Shown in pieces: positions 9,665 through 18,758 of a stretch of 64,000 nt of DNA (positions are counted from its first letter, which is position 1; every line of letters begins with the position of its first letter). Both the position numbers and the translations under genes were made by a program. Under the pieces are notes generated by a model. That model was not told where the DNA came from. It did not search any database and saw only the letters and a program-made list of their open reading frames with translations. Location: NCBI RefSeq assembly GCF_009371985.2, contig NZ_VIKU02000003.1, positions 186,001 to 250,000 on the forward strand. The letters are read 5' to 3'. This DNA comes from Pelagihabitans pacificus (lineage in GTDB: Bacteria > Bacteroidota > Bacteroidia > Flavobacteriales > Flavobacteriaceae).

Positions 9665-10128
9665 ATACCCGTTCTTAGAAGTATCAAAAGATGATATCGA
9701 TGATAGGGTCAATATGTCGGGTACCTGTCTTTGAAAAGCCTTTCACATTCCTTTCTGTTAATCATTCCTTAAATGTGGGGCCAACGACTTTTTATTGGTC
9801 CCAACGACCTCCTTCACCCGGTTTTCGGCACCGATGGTCCGTTAAAAGTCATATACCCTCGAAAGCGGGTCATTTACAAAAAAGCCTTGATAATACCCCA
9901 CTGGCATCCTTACTTTGGAATATCAACAAAGAACGGACAGTCTTTTTATACATCGTTCATCACGTTTTAAAAGACTACCATCCACTGGTTTTCCCGATGT
10001 CCACGTTGGATATCGGGAAATTCACCGGTTGCTTCGTAAACAGTAAGTTCTTACCTTGAGGGTTGCCACGATGGCACTTGAGGAAAGAATGCAACTATAA
10101 GTTACAGTAATCAATTAAATCGAAACGT
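9665..10128. other. 464-base gene-free stretch with one strong inverted repeat
   Basis: No convincing gene is seen between the LytTR regulator and psd. The only distinct structure is TTTCCCGAT (9990-9998) facing ATCGGGAAA (10012-10020), a 9-bp perfect stem with a 13-base loop. It is not followed by a T-run, so it is not an obvious terminator; it could be a protein-binding site or an RNA hairpin upstream of psd. Confidence 0.5.
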
Positions 10129-10980
10129 ATGCAGTCTATTTCCATCTCTGACCCAGACATCCATTTTACCGTTTTTAAGGTACCCCGTTGGCGAGCGAAG
10201 ATCTATCAGTTTTTATCCGTGCGGATTTGGGGTAATTTACCAAGTACGCTACAACGCCGATTATCTGCCTGGTATTCGAGGTTTTATACCAAATCGTTTT
10301 CGAAGAAAATCATCGGACCCTACCTGAAAATCAATTACTCCGACAAAGACTATCTACGAAAGTTCAAACCTCCTTATGGAAAAAAGGAATTCGACACTTT
10401 TCAGGATTTTTTCATTCGGGAATTTAAGGAACACCCCCAAAATAGCAGTGACCGTGTGTGGCCTTGTGAGGGATTGCTTTGCGACACGGGATTTGTAGAT
10501 GACCTATCGGTATCCAGTATCAAGGGCGACAAACGTCGTATCACAGCTATTTTTCAAGCAGATCAAAACCCAATTCCCAACGATTATTTTTTTTCGAATG
10601 TGTTCCTGCACAATAAGAACTACCACCGTATCCATGCTCCCATATCCGGTACAGTGAGCAGAATTCAGCATGTCCCCGGGGATCTGGTGGTGCTCCGACC
10701 ATGGATATATAAACAGAACCCTTCATTACCCGCCTTACGAAATGAACGGTATAATATCGATATTGTGGATGCGCTGGGGCGTACTTGGTACCTTTCCATT
10801 GTCGGTGGTCCGGCCGTAGGAACCATCGCAATTCCAAAGAAGCTGGTTGTGGGCGCACAAGTAACGAAATTGGAAGAGATCGCACTCTTCTATTTGGGCT
10901 CTACCTGCTGTATGGCGGCTCCTGAAAAGCCAAGGTACCATTCCAAAAACACCTTTGTAGCGGTGGGAGCGACGTATTGA
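10129..10980 (+). CDS. psd: Phosphatidylserine decarboxylase
   Basis: 283 residues. The central FLHNKNYHRIHAPISGTV segment matches the HKxxYHRxHxPxxG region of phosphatidylserine decarboxylases. The C-terminal FYLGSTCC contains the LGST sequence in which the proenzyme is self-cleaved before Ser to generate the pyruvoyl cofactor. The enzyme makes phosphatidylethanolamine from phosphatidylserine at the inner membrane. Only about 25 residues follow the cleavage site, slightly shorter than in E. coli Psd, but the final VAVGATY resembles the normal end, so I regard it as complete. A potential TTG-started ORF downstream (10977-11258) is not supported. Confidence 0.88.
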   Translation: MQSISISDPDIHFTVFKVPRWRAKIYQFLSVRIWGNLPSTLQRRLSAWYSRFYTKSFSKKIIGPYLKINYSDKDYLRKFKPPYGKKEFDTFQDFFIREFKEHPQNSSDRVWPCEGLLCDTGFVDDLSVSSIKGDKRRITAIFQADQNPIPNDYFFSNVFLHNKNYHRIHAPISGTVSRIQHVPGDLVVLRPWIYKQNPSLPALRNERYNIDIVDALGRTWYLSIVGGPAVGTIAIPKKLVVGAQVTKLEEIALFYLGSTCCMAAPEKPRYHSKNTFVAVGATY

Positions 10981-11276
10981 GCACCATTGGTTCGTATCCA
11001 ATTCGTTATCAGGGGTTTCGTCGAGGCTGGCGTCCGAAGCCCTTTTTAGTTTCCGTCCAATTACTATCCAATACCATCATCTTGCCCCGTACAAACTTGT
11101 CCATACGTCAAATTGCGTGGGGCAAGTCTTTTGTACCACAGGTTTTGGTGCATTGTTCAAAAAGTATCACCAATTTATTCCCAGAAGATGGTAAAAAGTC
11201 ATATTTTAAGGACGGGGATGCCCTTATCTTTATCCCTTTACCCAACGAATTTGGCTAACTTCTAATAGCAGAACCT

Positions 11277-13379
11277 ATGAAAGTATACGACGACAAACAT
11301 ATCAAAAACATTGTTTTGGTGGGTGCCCATAACAGCGGCAAGACTACCTTGGCCGAAACTATGCTATTTGAGGCGGGACTCCTCAACAGACGAGGTACCG
11401 TGGAGGGGAAAAACACGGTTTCCGATTATCATGACATTGAACACGAGCGTGGTGCTTCTGTTTTCGCGACCCCCCTACATACCGAGTGGCGTAATTACAA
11501 GATCAATATTATCGATACCCCCGGGCTGGACGATTTTATTGGGGAAATCCTTGCCTCCATACGCGTGGCGGATACCATCGTAACCGTTATCAACGGCCGT
11601 CACGGGGTCGAGATCGGTACGGAAATCATCTGGAGCTATATCGACAATTACAACAAACCCACCGTGTTTGTCGTGAACCAAATCGACCATCCAAATGCCA
11701 ATTTTGAGGATAGCTTTAGGGATATCAAGGGATTGGTCGGAAACAATGCCGTGAAGATCCAATATCCCATTAGGGTTGACGGGGCCCAATGCATTATTGA
11801 CGTATTGAAGATGAAATGCTACAAGTTTTCACCGGAAGGAGGGAAGCCCGAAAAAATGCCCATTCCCGAAAATCAAAAAGAGGTAGCGGACCAATTGCAT
11901 AATGAACTAGTGGAAAAAGCGGCCGAGAACGATGAGGAATTGATGGAACTATTTTTCGAGAAAGGGACCCTCTCAGAGGATGAGATGCGCCAGGGTATCA
12001 AAGCGGGCATGCTGAACCACGAGCTGTTCCCTGTCTTCTGCGTGTCCGCCCTGAACGACATGGGCAGTGGCCGATTAATGGGCTTTATCGACAATGTGGC
12101 GCCGGCAGCAGCCGACCTAAAGCCAGAACAGAGTGTAGAGGGCAAGACCATAGCACGTACCACTGAGGCACCGACGATCCTTTTCGTATTTAAGACCGTA
12201 CACCTCCCTAATTTGGGGCAAATATCATTCTTCAAAGTGAAATCGGGTGTGGTCAAGGCGAATGATAAGTTGGTCAATTCCAGAACCGGGGAAACCGAAA
12301 TCCTTCATCAGCTGTACATCATGGACGGAAAAAAACGGGAACCCGTTTCCAGACTGGTCGTTGGCGACATTGGAGCGACCTTGAAACTAAAATACACCGA
12401 GACAAATGATACCCTTCAAGCAGAGGGGCATCAGGTAACGATACGGCCGATCGCCTATCCCGAACCTCGCACTAAAAAAGCGGTTTTTGCCGTGAATCAG
12501 AACGAGGATGAAAAATTGAGCGATGCCCTGAAAAAAATTCATAGCCAAGACCCTACTGTGGTCGTTTCCTTTTCCAATGAACTGAAGCAACAGATTTTGG
12601 GCTGTCAAGGTGAATTGCATTTGGCTACCGTCGCCTGGGCCTTGGAGAATAACTATGGGGTCAAGGCCGAGTTCAAACAACCCCGCATTGCCTATCGGGA
12701 AACGATCAAGCGTTCCTCAACCGCCAATTACCGTCATAAGAAGCAATCGGGTGGTGCCGGCCAGTTCGCTCAGGTACATATGAAGATAGAACCTTGGTAC
12801 GACGGCATGGCAGAACCGGAGGGGTTCAATATACGGGGCAAGGAAGAGGTAGAACTCCCATGGGGCGGAAAACTGGTATTCTACAATTGCATTGTCGGCG
12901 GAGTCATCGATCTGCGGTATTTGCCCTCCATCAAAAAAGGAATTTTGGAGGTGATGGAATCAGGCCCATTGACAGGTTCCTATATCCGGGACGTACGGGT
13001 GATGGTCTATGATGGCAAAATGCACTCCGTGGATTCCAATGATATCGCCTTTAAGATTGCAGGGGCCCATGCCTTTAAAGCGGCCTTTATGAATGCGAAG
13101 CCCAAACTACTGGAGCCGATTCGGGAACTGACGGTAAAGGTCCCGGAAGAAATGGTGGGCAGCGTCATGACCGACCTACAGGCGCGCCGATCCATAATCC
13201 TGGGTATCGATAGCTCGGATCATTATCAAATATTAAAGTGTGCTACTCCCGAATCGGAATTATACGGCTATTCCACCAACCTACGTTCGCTCACCCAAGG
13301 GAAGGCTACCTTTAAGTCTGCGTTTTCATCCTTTGAGCCGGTGCCGGAAAACATTCAACAGCGTTTGGTGAATGCCTGA
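11277..13379 (+). CDS. Elongation factor G paralogue (EF-G2-like translational GTPase)
   Basis: A 700-residue protein with EF-G domain order: GTPase with P-loop GAHNSGKT (residues 12-19), switch II DTPG, G4 NQID, then domain II, domain III, a domain IV segment with KKQSGGAGQFAQV, and domain V (ELTVKVPEEMVGSVMTDLQARR). It departs from housekeeping EF-G in the switch I region (EHERGAS instead of ERGIT) and in G4 (NQID instead of NKxD). These changes mark the second EF-G lineage, whose role (stress, recycling or resistance) varies. The window does not show the main fusA with rps genes, which supports a paralogue. Confidence 0.88.
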   Translation: MKVYDDKHIKNIVLVGAHNSGKTTLAETMLFEAGLLNRRGTVEGKNTVSDYHDIEHERGASVFATPLHTEWRNYKINIIDTPGLDDFIGEILASIRVADTIVTVINGRHGVEIGTEIIWSYIDNYNKPTVFVVNQIDHPNANFEDSFRDIKGLVGNNAVKIQYPIRVDGAQCIIDVLKMKCYKFSPEGGKPEKMPIPENQKEVADQLHNELVEKAAENDEELMELFFEKGTLSEDEMRQGIKAGMLNHELFPVFCVSALNDMGSGRLMGFIDNVAPAAADLKPEQSVEGKTIARTTEAPTILFVFKTVHLPNLGQISFFKVKSGVVKANDKLVNSRTGETEILHQLYIMDGKKREPVSRLVVGDIGATLKLKYTETNDTLQAEGHQVTIRPIAYPEPRTKKAVFAVNQNEDEKLSDALKKIHSQDPTVVVSFSNELKQQILGCQGELHLATVAWALENNYGVKAEFKQPRIAYRETIKRSSTANYRHKKQSGGAGQFAQVHMKIEPWYDGMAEPEGFNIRGKEEVELPWGGKLVFYNCIVGGVIDLRYLPSIKKGILEVMESGPLTGSYIRDVRVMVYDGKMHSVDSNDIAFKIAGAHAFKAAFMNAKPKLLEPIRELTVKVPEEMVGSVMTDLQARRSIILGIDSSDHYQILKCATPESELYGYSTNLRSLTQGKATFKSAFSSFEPVPENIQQRLVNA

Positions 13380-13472
13380 TTGCTCATCTAGCTGGAAAAC
13401 ACCTGGCCTTGGGAAGAATCCGGACGGCGTAGAGCTTCCCATCATCTGTACCGCTTTCCCCAGGTTTTTAAG

Positions 13473-13529
13473 GATGCCTAGGTATCGTCATCAAGGCTTT
13501 ATCAGTATTGTGCTGTATACCTAGGCATC
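13473..13529. promoter_or_regulatory. 13-bp perfect inverted repeat upstream of the Usp gene
   Basis: GATGCCTAGGTAT at 13473-13485 is mirrored exactly by ATACCTAGGCATC at 13517-13529 across a 31-base loop. Each arm contains the palindrome CCTAGG. A related half-site, CCTAAGGTATCG, lies at 13538-13549. It sits about 140 bases upstream of the universal stress protein ATG. It could be a multi-site operator or an RNA hairpin; no T-run follows, so a terminator for the EF-G gene is less likely. Confidence 0.6.
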
Positions 13530-13666
13530 GGAAATTTCCTAAGGTATCGTTAAATTTATCATATTTGATGGTTTTTATCCTATCTTAAAATTATGGCATG
13601 GCATTATCCAACCTTTCCGTGACGCGGATGGGAGAATATGCCCTCTTTTTTTACAACAGAATAAAA

Positions 13667-14461
13667 ATGGAAGATATGAGCAGGAACACTACGCGGAATA
13701 GTATTTTGGTCCTTACCGATTTTTCCGAAGGGGCGACTATTGCACTTCGAAATGCAGCCAAATTGGGGAAACTCATCAATGGAAAGGTACATGCCTATTA
13801 TGTGCAACCGGTCAAAGGGATGAAAGAAGAGAACCAACTCGCTTTGAGTAGAAAGCTACGCGAGACATATCGAGAAACCCAGGCCAAAGCCAAAAAGTTA
13901 ATTAACACGATAGCGGATGAAGAAGGGGTGAACATTTCCTTTGCAATGGACTATGGTAATGTGAAAAATCGGATACTGAATAAAATAGAGGCTACCGGTC
14001 CGGAATTGGTGATTCTCGGAAAGCGCAAATCAAGACTATTGGACCTTATCGGGGATAGAATTACCGAATCGGTTATCGACAATTGCGACGCGAACATCTT
14101 TATAAGTGCTAGCAATCGTGAATTACAATCCCTATCAGACCTGTCCCTTGGCTTTTTTGGTGAAATCGAAGATAAGGGAGAATTTAAGATAATCGACCAT
14201 TTACGTAAAACACCCCGTTCGATTAAATATTTCGGTATCCGAAATAATCGGGAAACCATGGATTCCGGGGATACAATAGAAAAAAGCGGTTCTACCTATA
14301 TGTTCCCCCAGGAAGGGACCAAGGCCATAGACGCCTTGACCACCTATGTCGCACGCACTAAAACCGAGCTCTTTTGCATCCCAAAAAACAGTGGTTCCAA
14401 ACCCCAGCCGATAAAGGAAATGGTGGGGCGCTTGGATATCCCCGTATTGGTGTATCGATAA
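13667..14461 (+). CDS. Universal stress protein (UspA-like)
   Basis: The longest frame starts at 13598, but the ATGs at 13667 and 13676 lie just before the conserved strand ILVLTDFSEGATIALRNAAKLG, so 13667 is chosen. Residues about 5-150 form a Usp domain: the first strand with D after VLT, helix, the HAYYVQP strand and the IEATGPELVILGKRKS strand. The ATP-binding glycine signature GxxGxGS is replaced by GKRKSRLLDLIG, so nucleotide binding may be lost. The second half (about 110 residues) is a degenerate repeat of the domain. It is likely controlled by the inverted repeat upstream. Confidence 0.75.
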   Translation: MEDMSRNTTRNSILVLTDFSEGATIALRNAAKLGKLINGKVHAYYVQPVKGMKEENQLALSRKLRETYRETQAKAKKLINTIADEEGVNISFAMDYGNVKNRILNKIEATGPELVILGKRKSRLLDLIGDRITESVIDNCDANIFISASNRELQSLSDLSLGFFGEIEDKGEFKIIDHLRKTPRSIKYFGIRNNRETMDSGDTIEKSGSTYMFPQEGTKAIDALTTYVARTKTELFCIPKNSGSKPQPIKEMVGRLDIPVLVYR

Positions 14462-14603
14462 ATTGGGCATTGCACTTGGTTTGAACACCGCCCATATGTG
14501 AATGACAGGAAATCGGTTCTAAAAAGTATGACTGAGTGTTTAAAACCAACCTATCGTAAGGCCGGACATTCGCTTTGGATTGTATTCTTTAGCCCTTTAT
14601 CCC

Positions 14604-15152
14604 ATGCGGACTATCAAAGCATACAACCTTCGAATTGTACCGCCCAGTCCCATTTTTGAGGAAATCGTTCAATTCAAGCAACAATTTATCCAAACCTTTG
14701 GAAAACAGCCCTATTCGGGCTCGAAGCCCCATATTACCTTGGCATACTTTATAATGCATGAAGAATATCAGGATATGTTGGCACACATTTTTAATCAGTT
14801 GTCAAGTTTTAAAAAGTTCAAACTGAACATAGAAGGTTTCGATTACTTTGAGAACAGGGAGTTCGTATTGTATCTGAACGTTCCGATGACAAAAGACCTC
14901 GAACGGATTCATAAACATATCCGAATCCTTTGGCAGCGCGATTTACATCAAAAACCTGGAAGAATCTCCATTCCGAAGACCCCACATCTCACCATTTCAA
15001 AAACCAAAGAAAGGGAACTGCTGCATAAAAGCCTTTCCCTTTTTGGGGAAATACCCTTTTCAAGACAGATTACCGTCGACCACCTCACTTTGGTGGCACG
15101 CCCTGTGGATGATACCTGGGATTGGGAACATACCATCCCGCTTTCATCATAG
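14604..15152 (+). CDS. 2H phosphoesterase superfamily protein (LigT/2'-5' RNA ligase-like)
   Basis: 182 residues from the ATG at 14604; an in-frame TTG at 14580 is less likely. The two hallmark histidine motifs are present: KPHITLAYF (about residue 42) and TPHLTISKT (about residue 128), i.e. two HxT signatures about 85 residues apart. These enzymes act on 2',3'-cyclic phosphates or 2'-5' linkages of RNA. The rtcB gene at 26.2 kb is another RNA-end enzyme in this window, but too distant to claim a joint operon. It stands alone between the Usp gene and a secreted repeat protein. Confidence 0.8.
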   Translation: MRTIKAYNLRIVPPSPIFEEIVQFKQQFIQTFGKQPYSGSKPHITLAYFIMHEEYQDMLAHIFNQLSSFKKFKLNIEGFDYFENREFVLYLNVPMTKDLERIHKHIRILWQRDLHQKPGRISIPKTPHLTISKTKERELLHKSLSLFGEIPFSRQITVDHLTLVARPVDDTWDWEHTIPLSS

Positions 15153-15332
15153 ACAGGGCGAAGTTAATAAAGTCGGAAACAATCCGTTCCAAACTAGTAT
15201 ATCATTTTTAGCTGCCTTTTGGACCCTTGGAAATACTGAAAAGAACAGGAGGGGAGGTCTTTATCTAAACTGACTATTATCATAGCGAACATCGGGCAAC
15301 ATTTCTATATTCCGATTTTTAAAATCGAAACA

Positions 15333-15950
15333 ATGAAAGTAGTTAGATCAACCAATGCCCCTTACCGCCTTGCCGTGACAATAGCCCTTTTTATATCGGG
15401 TCTTGCATTCGTGAACGCACAGACCGGCGAGGCCATCAAATCGGAACCCCAAAAACCAGCGGTGGCTTCGCAGCCTCCCATCTATTGGCAGGTGAAAGCC
15501 TTTCGCCCCCAAGCAAGTTTGATGAACATCAAGGCCATTGACAAAAAGGGGGACATGCATGATGTCAAGGCCATCCAAAGTTCCGATGATACCAGCATCC
15601 TGGATGTCAAGGCCCTCGTAAACGGCGAACAACTGCCCATAAAACTGATTGTCAAGAAAGATGATCGCTATTATCCGGTAAAGGCCATCGACAACGACGG
15701 GTATCTCATTAACATCAAGGCGGTCACGGAAAACGGGGACATCCTGGATGTGAAGGGGGTAAGTAGATCGGGCAACATCGTGCATCTGCGGGCCATTGAC
15801 AAACACCTGGTGGCCTACACCATCATTGCGGTGTCACCAGAAGGCAAGGTTAACGACATAAAGGGTATTAAAATGTTGGATACGGAAGTGGAAACCGTTA
15901 TCAATGGGGTACAGGTATTCGCGCATGTGAAATCATTGGCACAGCAGTAA
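15333..15950 (+). CDS. Secreted protein of tandem VKAI-type repeats, function unknown
   Basis: 205 residues with a Sec signal (IALFISGLAFVNAQ). The mature part is made of repeated 18-22 residue units ending in V/I-K-A-I/L/V: SLMNIKAID, MHDVKAIQ, ILDVKALV, YYPVKAID, LINIKAVT, ILDVKGVS, IVHLRAID, YTIIAVS, VNDIKGIK. This periodic beta-strand pattern suggests a small repeat barrel or solenoid. I do not recognise an enzyme. The gene stands alone; 115 bases follow before the cytochrome gene. Confidence 0.65.
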   Translation: MKVVRSTNAPYRLAVTIALFISGLAFVNAQTGEAIKSEPQKPAVASQPPIYWQVKAFRPQASLMNIKAIDKKGDMHDVKAIQSSDDTSILDVKALVNGEQLPIKLIVKKDDRYYPVKAIDNDGYLINIKAVTENGDILDVKGVSRSGNIVHLRAIDKHLVAYTIIAVSPEGKVNDIKGIKMLDTEVETVINGVQVFAHVKSLAQQ

Positions 15951-16064
15951 AAATACTTGGTACCATGATCTATGCTTCGGTCCGGGTAGGATAGTGAAAA
16001 GAATTTGACATCAATGGTAGTCGTTTAATCGATAGCACTAACAAATGCGTTTTTTCTTCTATTT

Positions 16065-16460
16065 ATGGGATTTCTGGTATTTTTTGGCTGTAACACTGAT
16101 AAAAAATCAAAGGAGGTCAAGGATAAGGGGATGCCCCAACGGGGAGAATTGAGTTGGGAATCCCAGATTTTTCTTGGGAATCGACTGTTCTCGGAAAAAA
16201 CGTGTATTACCTGTCACGATGTGAACAAGAAAAAAATCGGGCCTTCCATTAAGGAAATCCTATCTGTTTACAAAGAAAAAAATGGGGATATGGTGGCCTT
16301 CCTAAAGGGAGAGGCCAAACCCATTGTCGATACTACCGCTAGCCAAGTAGCCCTGATGCAGGCCAATATTGAAGGGTTTTTAAAGGATATATCGGACGAA
16401 GAACTGAAACTGATTGCTACCTGTGTACAGCTCATCGATGAACTGGGTTCGCACGACTAG
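16065..16460 (+). CDS. Small monohaem cytochrome c lipoprotein (start uncertain)
   Basis: 131 residues with the haem-binding motif CITCH (residues about 45-49) and a c-type fold (KIGPSIKEIL; the axial Met may lie in the ALMQANIEGFL helix). The lipobox FFGC appears only 9 residues after the first ATG at 16065, too short for a normal signal. Upstream at 16045 an ATG starts a different frame; adding one T to the T6 tract at 16050-16055 would join it in frame and give MRFFLLFMGFLVFFGC, a normal lipoprotein signal. The start region is therefore probably frameshifted or misread. Confidence 0.7.
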   Translation: MGFLVFFGCNTDKKSKEVKDKGMPQRGELSWESQIFLGNRLFSEKTCITCHDVNKKKIGPSIKEILSVYKEKNGDMVAFLKGEAKPIVDTTASQVALMQANIEGFLKDISDEELKLIATCVQLIDELGSHD

Positions 16461-16471
16461 AATTTAATACA

Positions 16472-18529
16472 TTATAGCAACCCCTTATCGACCAACAACT
16501 TTTTCAATTGGCTTTGATTTTCCCAAAATCGATCTTTGATATTCCTCATGATTGCGTCGAACTCCGGATGGCTTTTCAGCGGTTCGACCATTGGGTCCTT
16601 CTCAAAGAATAACAAAATCCAGTACTGATAGTTATTTTGGGTTGCGAACACCTTGAGCTGCTCAATGGCCAGGTCGTTTTTCCCTTCATACGCATATTTT
16701 ACGGCAGTACTGGCGGCCTTGTAAATAGACTGATCTCTTTCGCAATAGTCACTGAAACTCTTATAGAGAGTAGCCGCTTCTTCTTTCAGACCCATCTTTT
16801 CGTACACCCTGGCGATCTTGATATCGTCCTGAGGGTAAATGTCAAGGCCGTATTGTTCCCTGGCATTAACGAATTTCTCATAGTACAAAAAAGCATTTTC
16901 ATAGTCTTCCTGGAAGTAATGTATTTTCGCCACTTCCTGTAAAATGTCCAGGCGGGTGGTGTCTTTGCTCCATTCTTCCATCAAAAGGTTTTTGGTCTGC
17001 TCCATATCCCCATCCTTTGCGTATAGGATATAAGCTCTCACCATGGGGGAATAATAATTCCCGGGGTGGTAGTCCAGTGACTTGTTGATATACTCGATCG
17101 ACTCATCGACAAAACCGGTTTGAATCAATGCGTTACTCAAATGCAAATAAATATAGCTTTTGGAGACGGAGTCATTAGCGGCGATATCGAGTTGAATACC
17201 TTTGAGGGCGTACTCCAGGTATTTACCGGTATCGGGAATGACCCGGGCATATATATCGGCCAGTATCTGAACCACCGCTGAAGAGTTGGGATTGTATTCC
17301 AGTGCCTTCTCCAAATGCGGTAGCGCCAATCGATATTCCTCGGTCTGTAGATAGTAAAGGGCTTTGGCGATGAGGCTTTCTGCAGACTTGGAATCGTAGA
17401 GCAGGGCCTTGTCAGCGTAGTTATTGAGTTGTTCCGTATACTGTTTCTGCTTCAGGTATTGATCTAGAAAGTAATAGGATATGGCGATGTTTGCATAGGC
17501 TAGGGAGAACTGCGGATCCTGTTCAATGGCCTGCTCAAATAACGGAATGGCTTCTTCCAGACCCTCCTTGGTTCTTTTGTGATACGGGTCCAGTGCCTTG
17601 AGGTAGTACTCGTAAGCCAATAAATTTTTGGTAGGCTTTTTCTCAATTTGCTCCAATTCAGCGGGTGTCACGATGGCCTCAATGGCATCCGTGATTTTAC
17701 GGGCCATCTCATTTTGCATGGCAAATACGTCCCCAACTTTACGACTGTATTGCTCTGACCAAATAGGTCGGTCAGTGGAAGCTTCAATCAGTTGGATGTT
17801 AAGTAAGACCTGGTCCCCGACACGCTGGCCACTACCCTCTACCAAGTAATTCACCTTGAGTTCCTCGGCAATCTCCGGGGCGGATTTTTCCGTGTTTCGG
17901 TATTGTTCCACCGAGGTTCTGCTGATAACGCGAAGGTCCTCGATCTTTTGAAGGTTGTTCAGGGCCGATTGCATGAGCCCGTTTACGAAATAAAGGTTCG
18001 TAGAATCACTGCTCTCGTTCCTGAATGGCAATACTGCTATGGATCGCTCCGGCACCCCCTCGGAAGAAGTAGTCGTCCGGATATAAAGTACCATGGAAAC
18101 CACGACCAAAATTAGGGATGAAGCCATGACAAGTGGCCATAGAAGACGCTTGGCGGGGTTTCCTTCGACCACGACCTCTCCCGCTACCGCTTCCATTTTC
18201 CCTACCTCGCCCGGGGGATAGCCATACTGTTCCCGAAAGCATTTAATGAAATAGGAAGTACTTCCAAAGCCGACCTGGTAAGAGACTTCGGAAACGGTCA
18301 AGGTGCCCTGTTGAAGCAGTTCCATGCCTTTTTTTAGGCGCATCTGCCGAATAAACCGACTTGCGGAAAGCGCTGTGTCCTTTTTAATTTTTCGAAGCAG
18401 ATTGGAACGGCTCATGTTCATGGCACTAGCCAGTTCGGAAACACCAAACTGTTCGTCGGCCAGATTTGCTAGGACGATAGCTTCCGCCTTGTCGATAAAA
18501 CTTCCTTCGATATGTGATGCGTCCGACAT
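16472..18529 (-). CDS. AraC-type transcriptional regulator with TolB-like and TPR domains
   Basis: The ATG at 18529 (MSDASHIEG) is preferred to the GTG 16 codons upstream. Residues about 14-110 form an AraC HTH pair, with FGVSELASAMNMSRSNLLRKIK and VSYQVGFGSTSYFIKCFREQYG. A transmembrane helix follows at about 130-150, then a TolB/FlgO-like domain (ERSIAVLPFRNESSD, residues 161-290), then about eight TPR units. This cytoplasmic-HTH, TM, periplasmic-TPR design is typical of Bacteroidota one-component regulators that sense envelope or nutrient signals. It is convergent with the cytochrome gene. Confidence 0.88.
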   Translation of the reverse strand: MSDASHIEGSFIDKAEAIVLANLADEQFGVSELASAMNMSRSNLLRKIKKDTALSASRFIRQMRLKKGMELLQQGTLTVSEVSYQVGFGSTSYFIKCFREQYGYPPGEVGKMEAVAGEVVVEGNPAKRLLWPLVMASSLILVVVSMVLYIRTTTSSEGVPERSIAVLPFRNESSDSTNLYFVNGLMQSALNNLQKIEDLRVISRTSVEQYRNTEKSAPEIAEELKVNYLVEGSGQRVGDQVLLNIQLIEASTDRPIWSEQYSRKVGDVFAMQNEMARKITDAIEAIVTPAELEQIEKKPTKNLLAYEYYLKALDPYHKRTKEGLEEAIPLFEQAIEQDPQFSLAYANIAISYYFLDQYLKQKQYTEQLNNYADKALLYDSKSAESLIAKALYYLQTEEYRLALPHLEKALEYNPNSSAVVQILADIYARVIPDTGKYLEYALKGIQLDIAANDSVSKSYIYLHLSNALIQTGFVDESIEYINKSLDYHPGNYYSPMVRAYILYAKDGDMEQTKNLLMEEWSKDTTRLDILQEVAKIHYFQEDYENAFLYYEKFVNAREQYGLDIYPQDDIKIARVYEKMGLKEEAATLYKSFSDYCERDQSIYKAASTAVKYAYEGKNDLAIEQLKVFATQNNYQYWILLFFEKDPMVEPLKSHPEFDAIMRNIKDRFWENQSQLKKLLVDKGLL

Positions 18530-18758
18530 AGAATCTTTTGGCGTATCGAAAGTAGAAAAAATATATGGTAAACACACCTAGTTCGATGATCCCCATAGGA
18601 AGGGTAAAAACAAGCGTTTGCGTCATAAATCATATTGCTGCGCCATAGTTTTAATGCGCGCCGCAAACTTTACGGAGTTCACCGCATAGCTTATAGGGTT
18701 TGCATCTGCCGCTGTATGACCTTTGTATTGACAAAATTAGTAATCTAAAACCTATATC

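Noticed and set aside
9691..10059. 122-codon plus frame between the LytTR and psd genes
   Set aside because: Irregular amino-acid usage, no domain, and it covers the hairpin at 9990; treated as non-coding.
10977..11258. 93-codon TTG-started frame overlapping the psd stop
   Set aside because: Only a TTG start, no domain, and psd seems complete; not supported as an extension of psd.
15333..15950. CRISPR-like repetition
   Set aside because: The repetition is at protein level (VKAI units) inside one gene; DNA repeats are imperfect and there are no uniform spacers.
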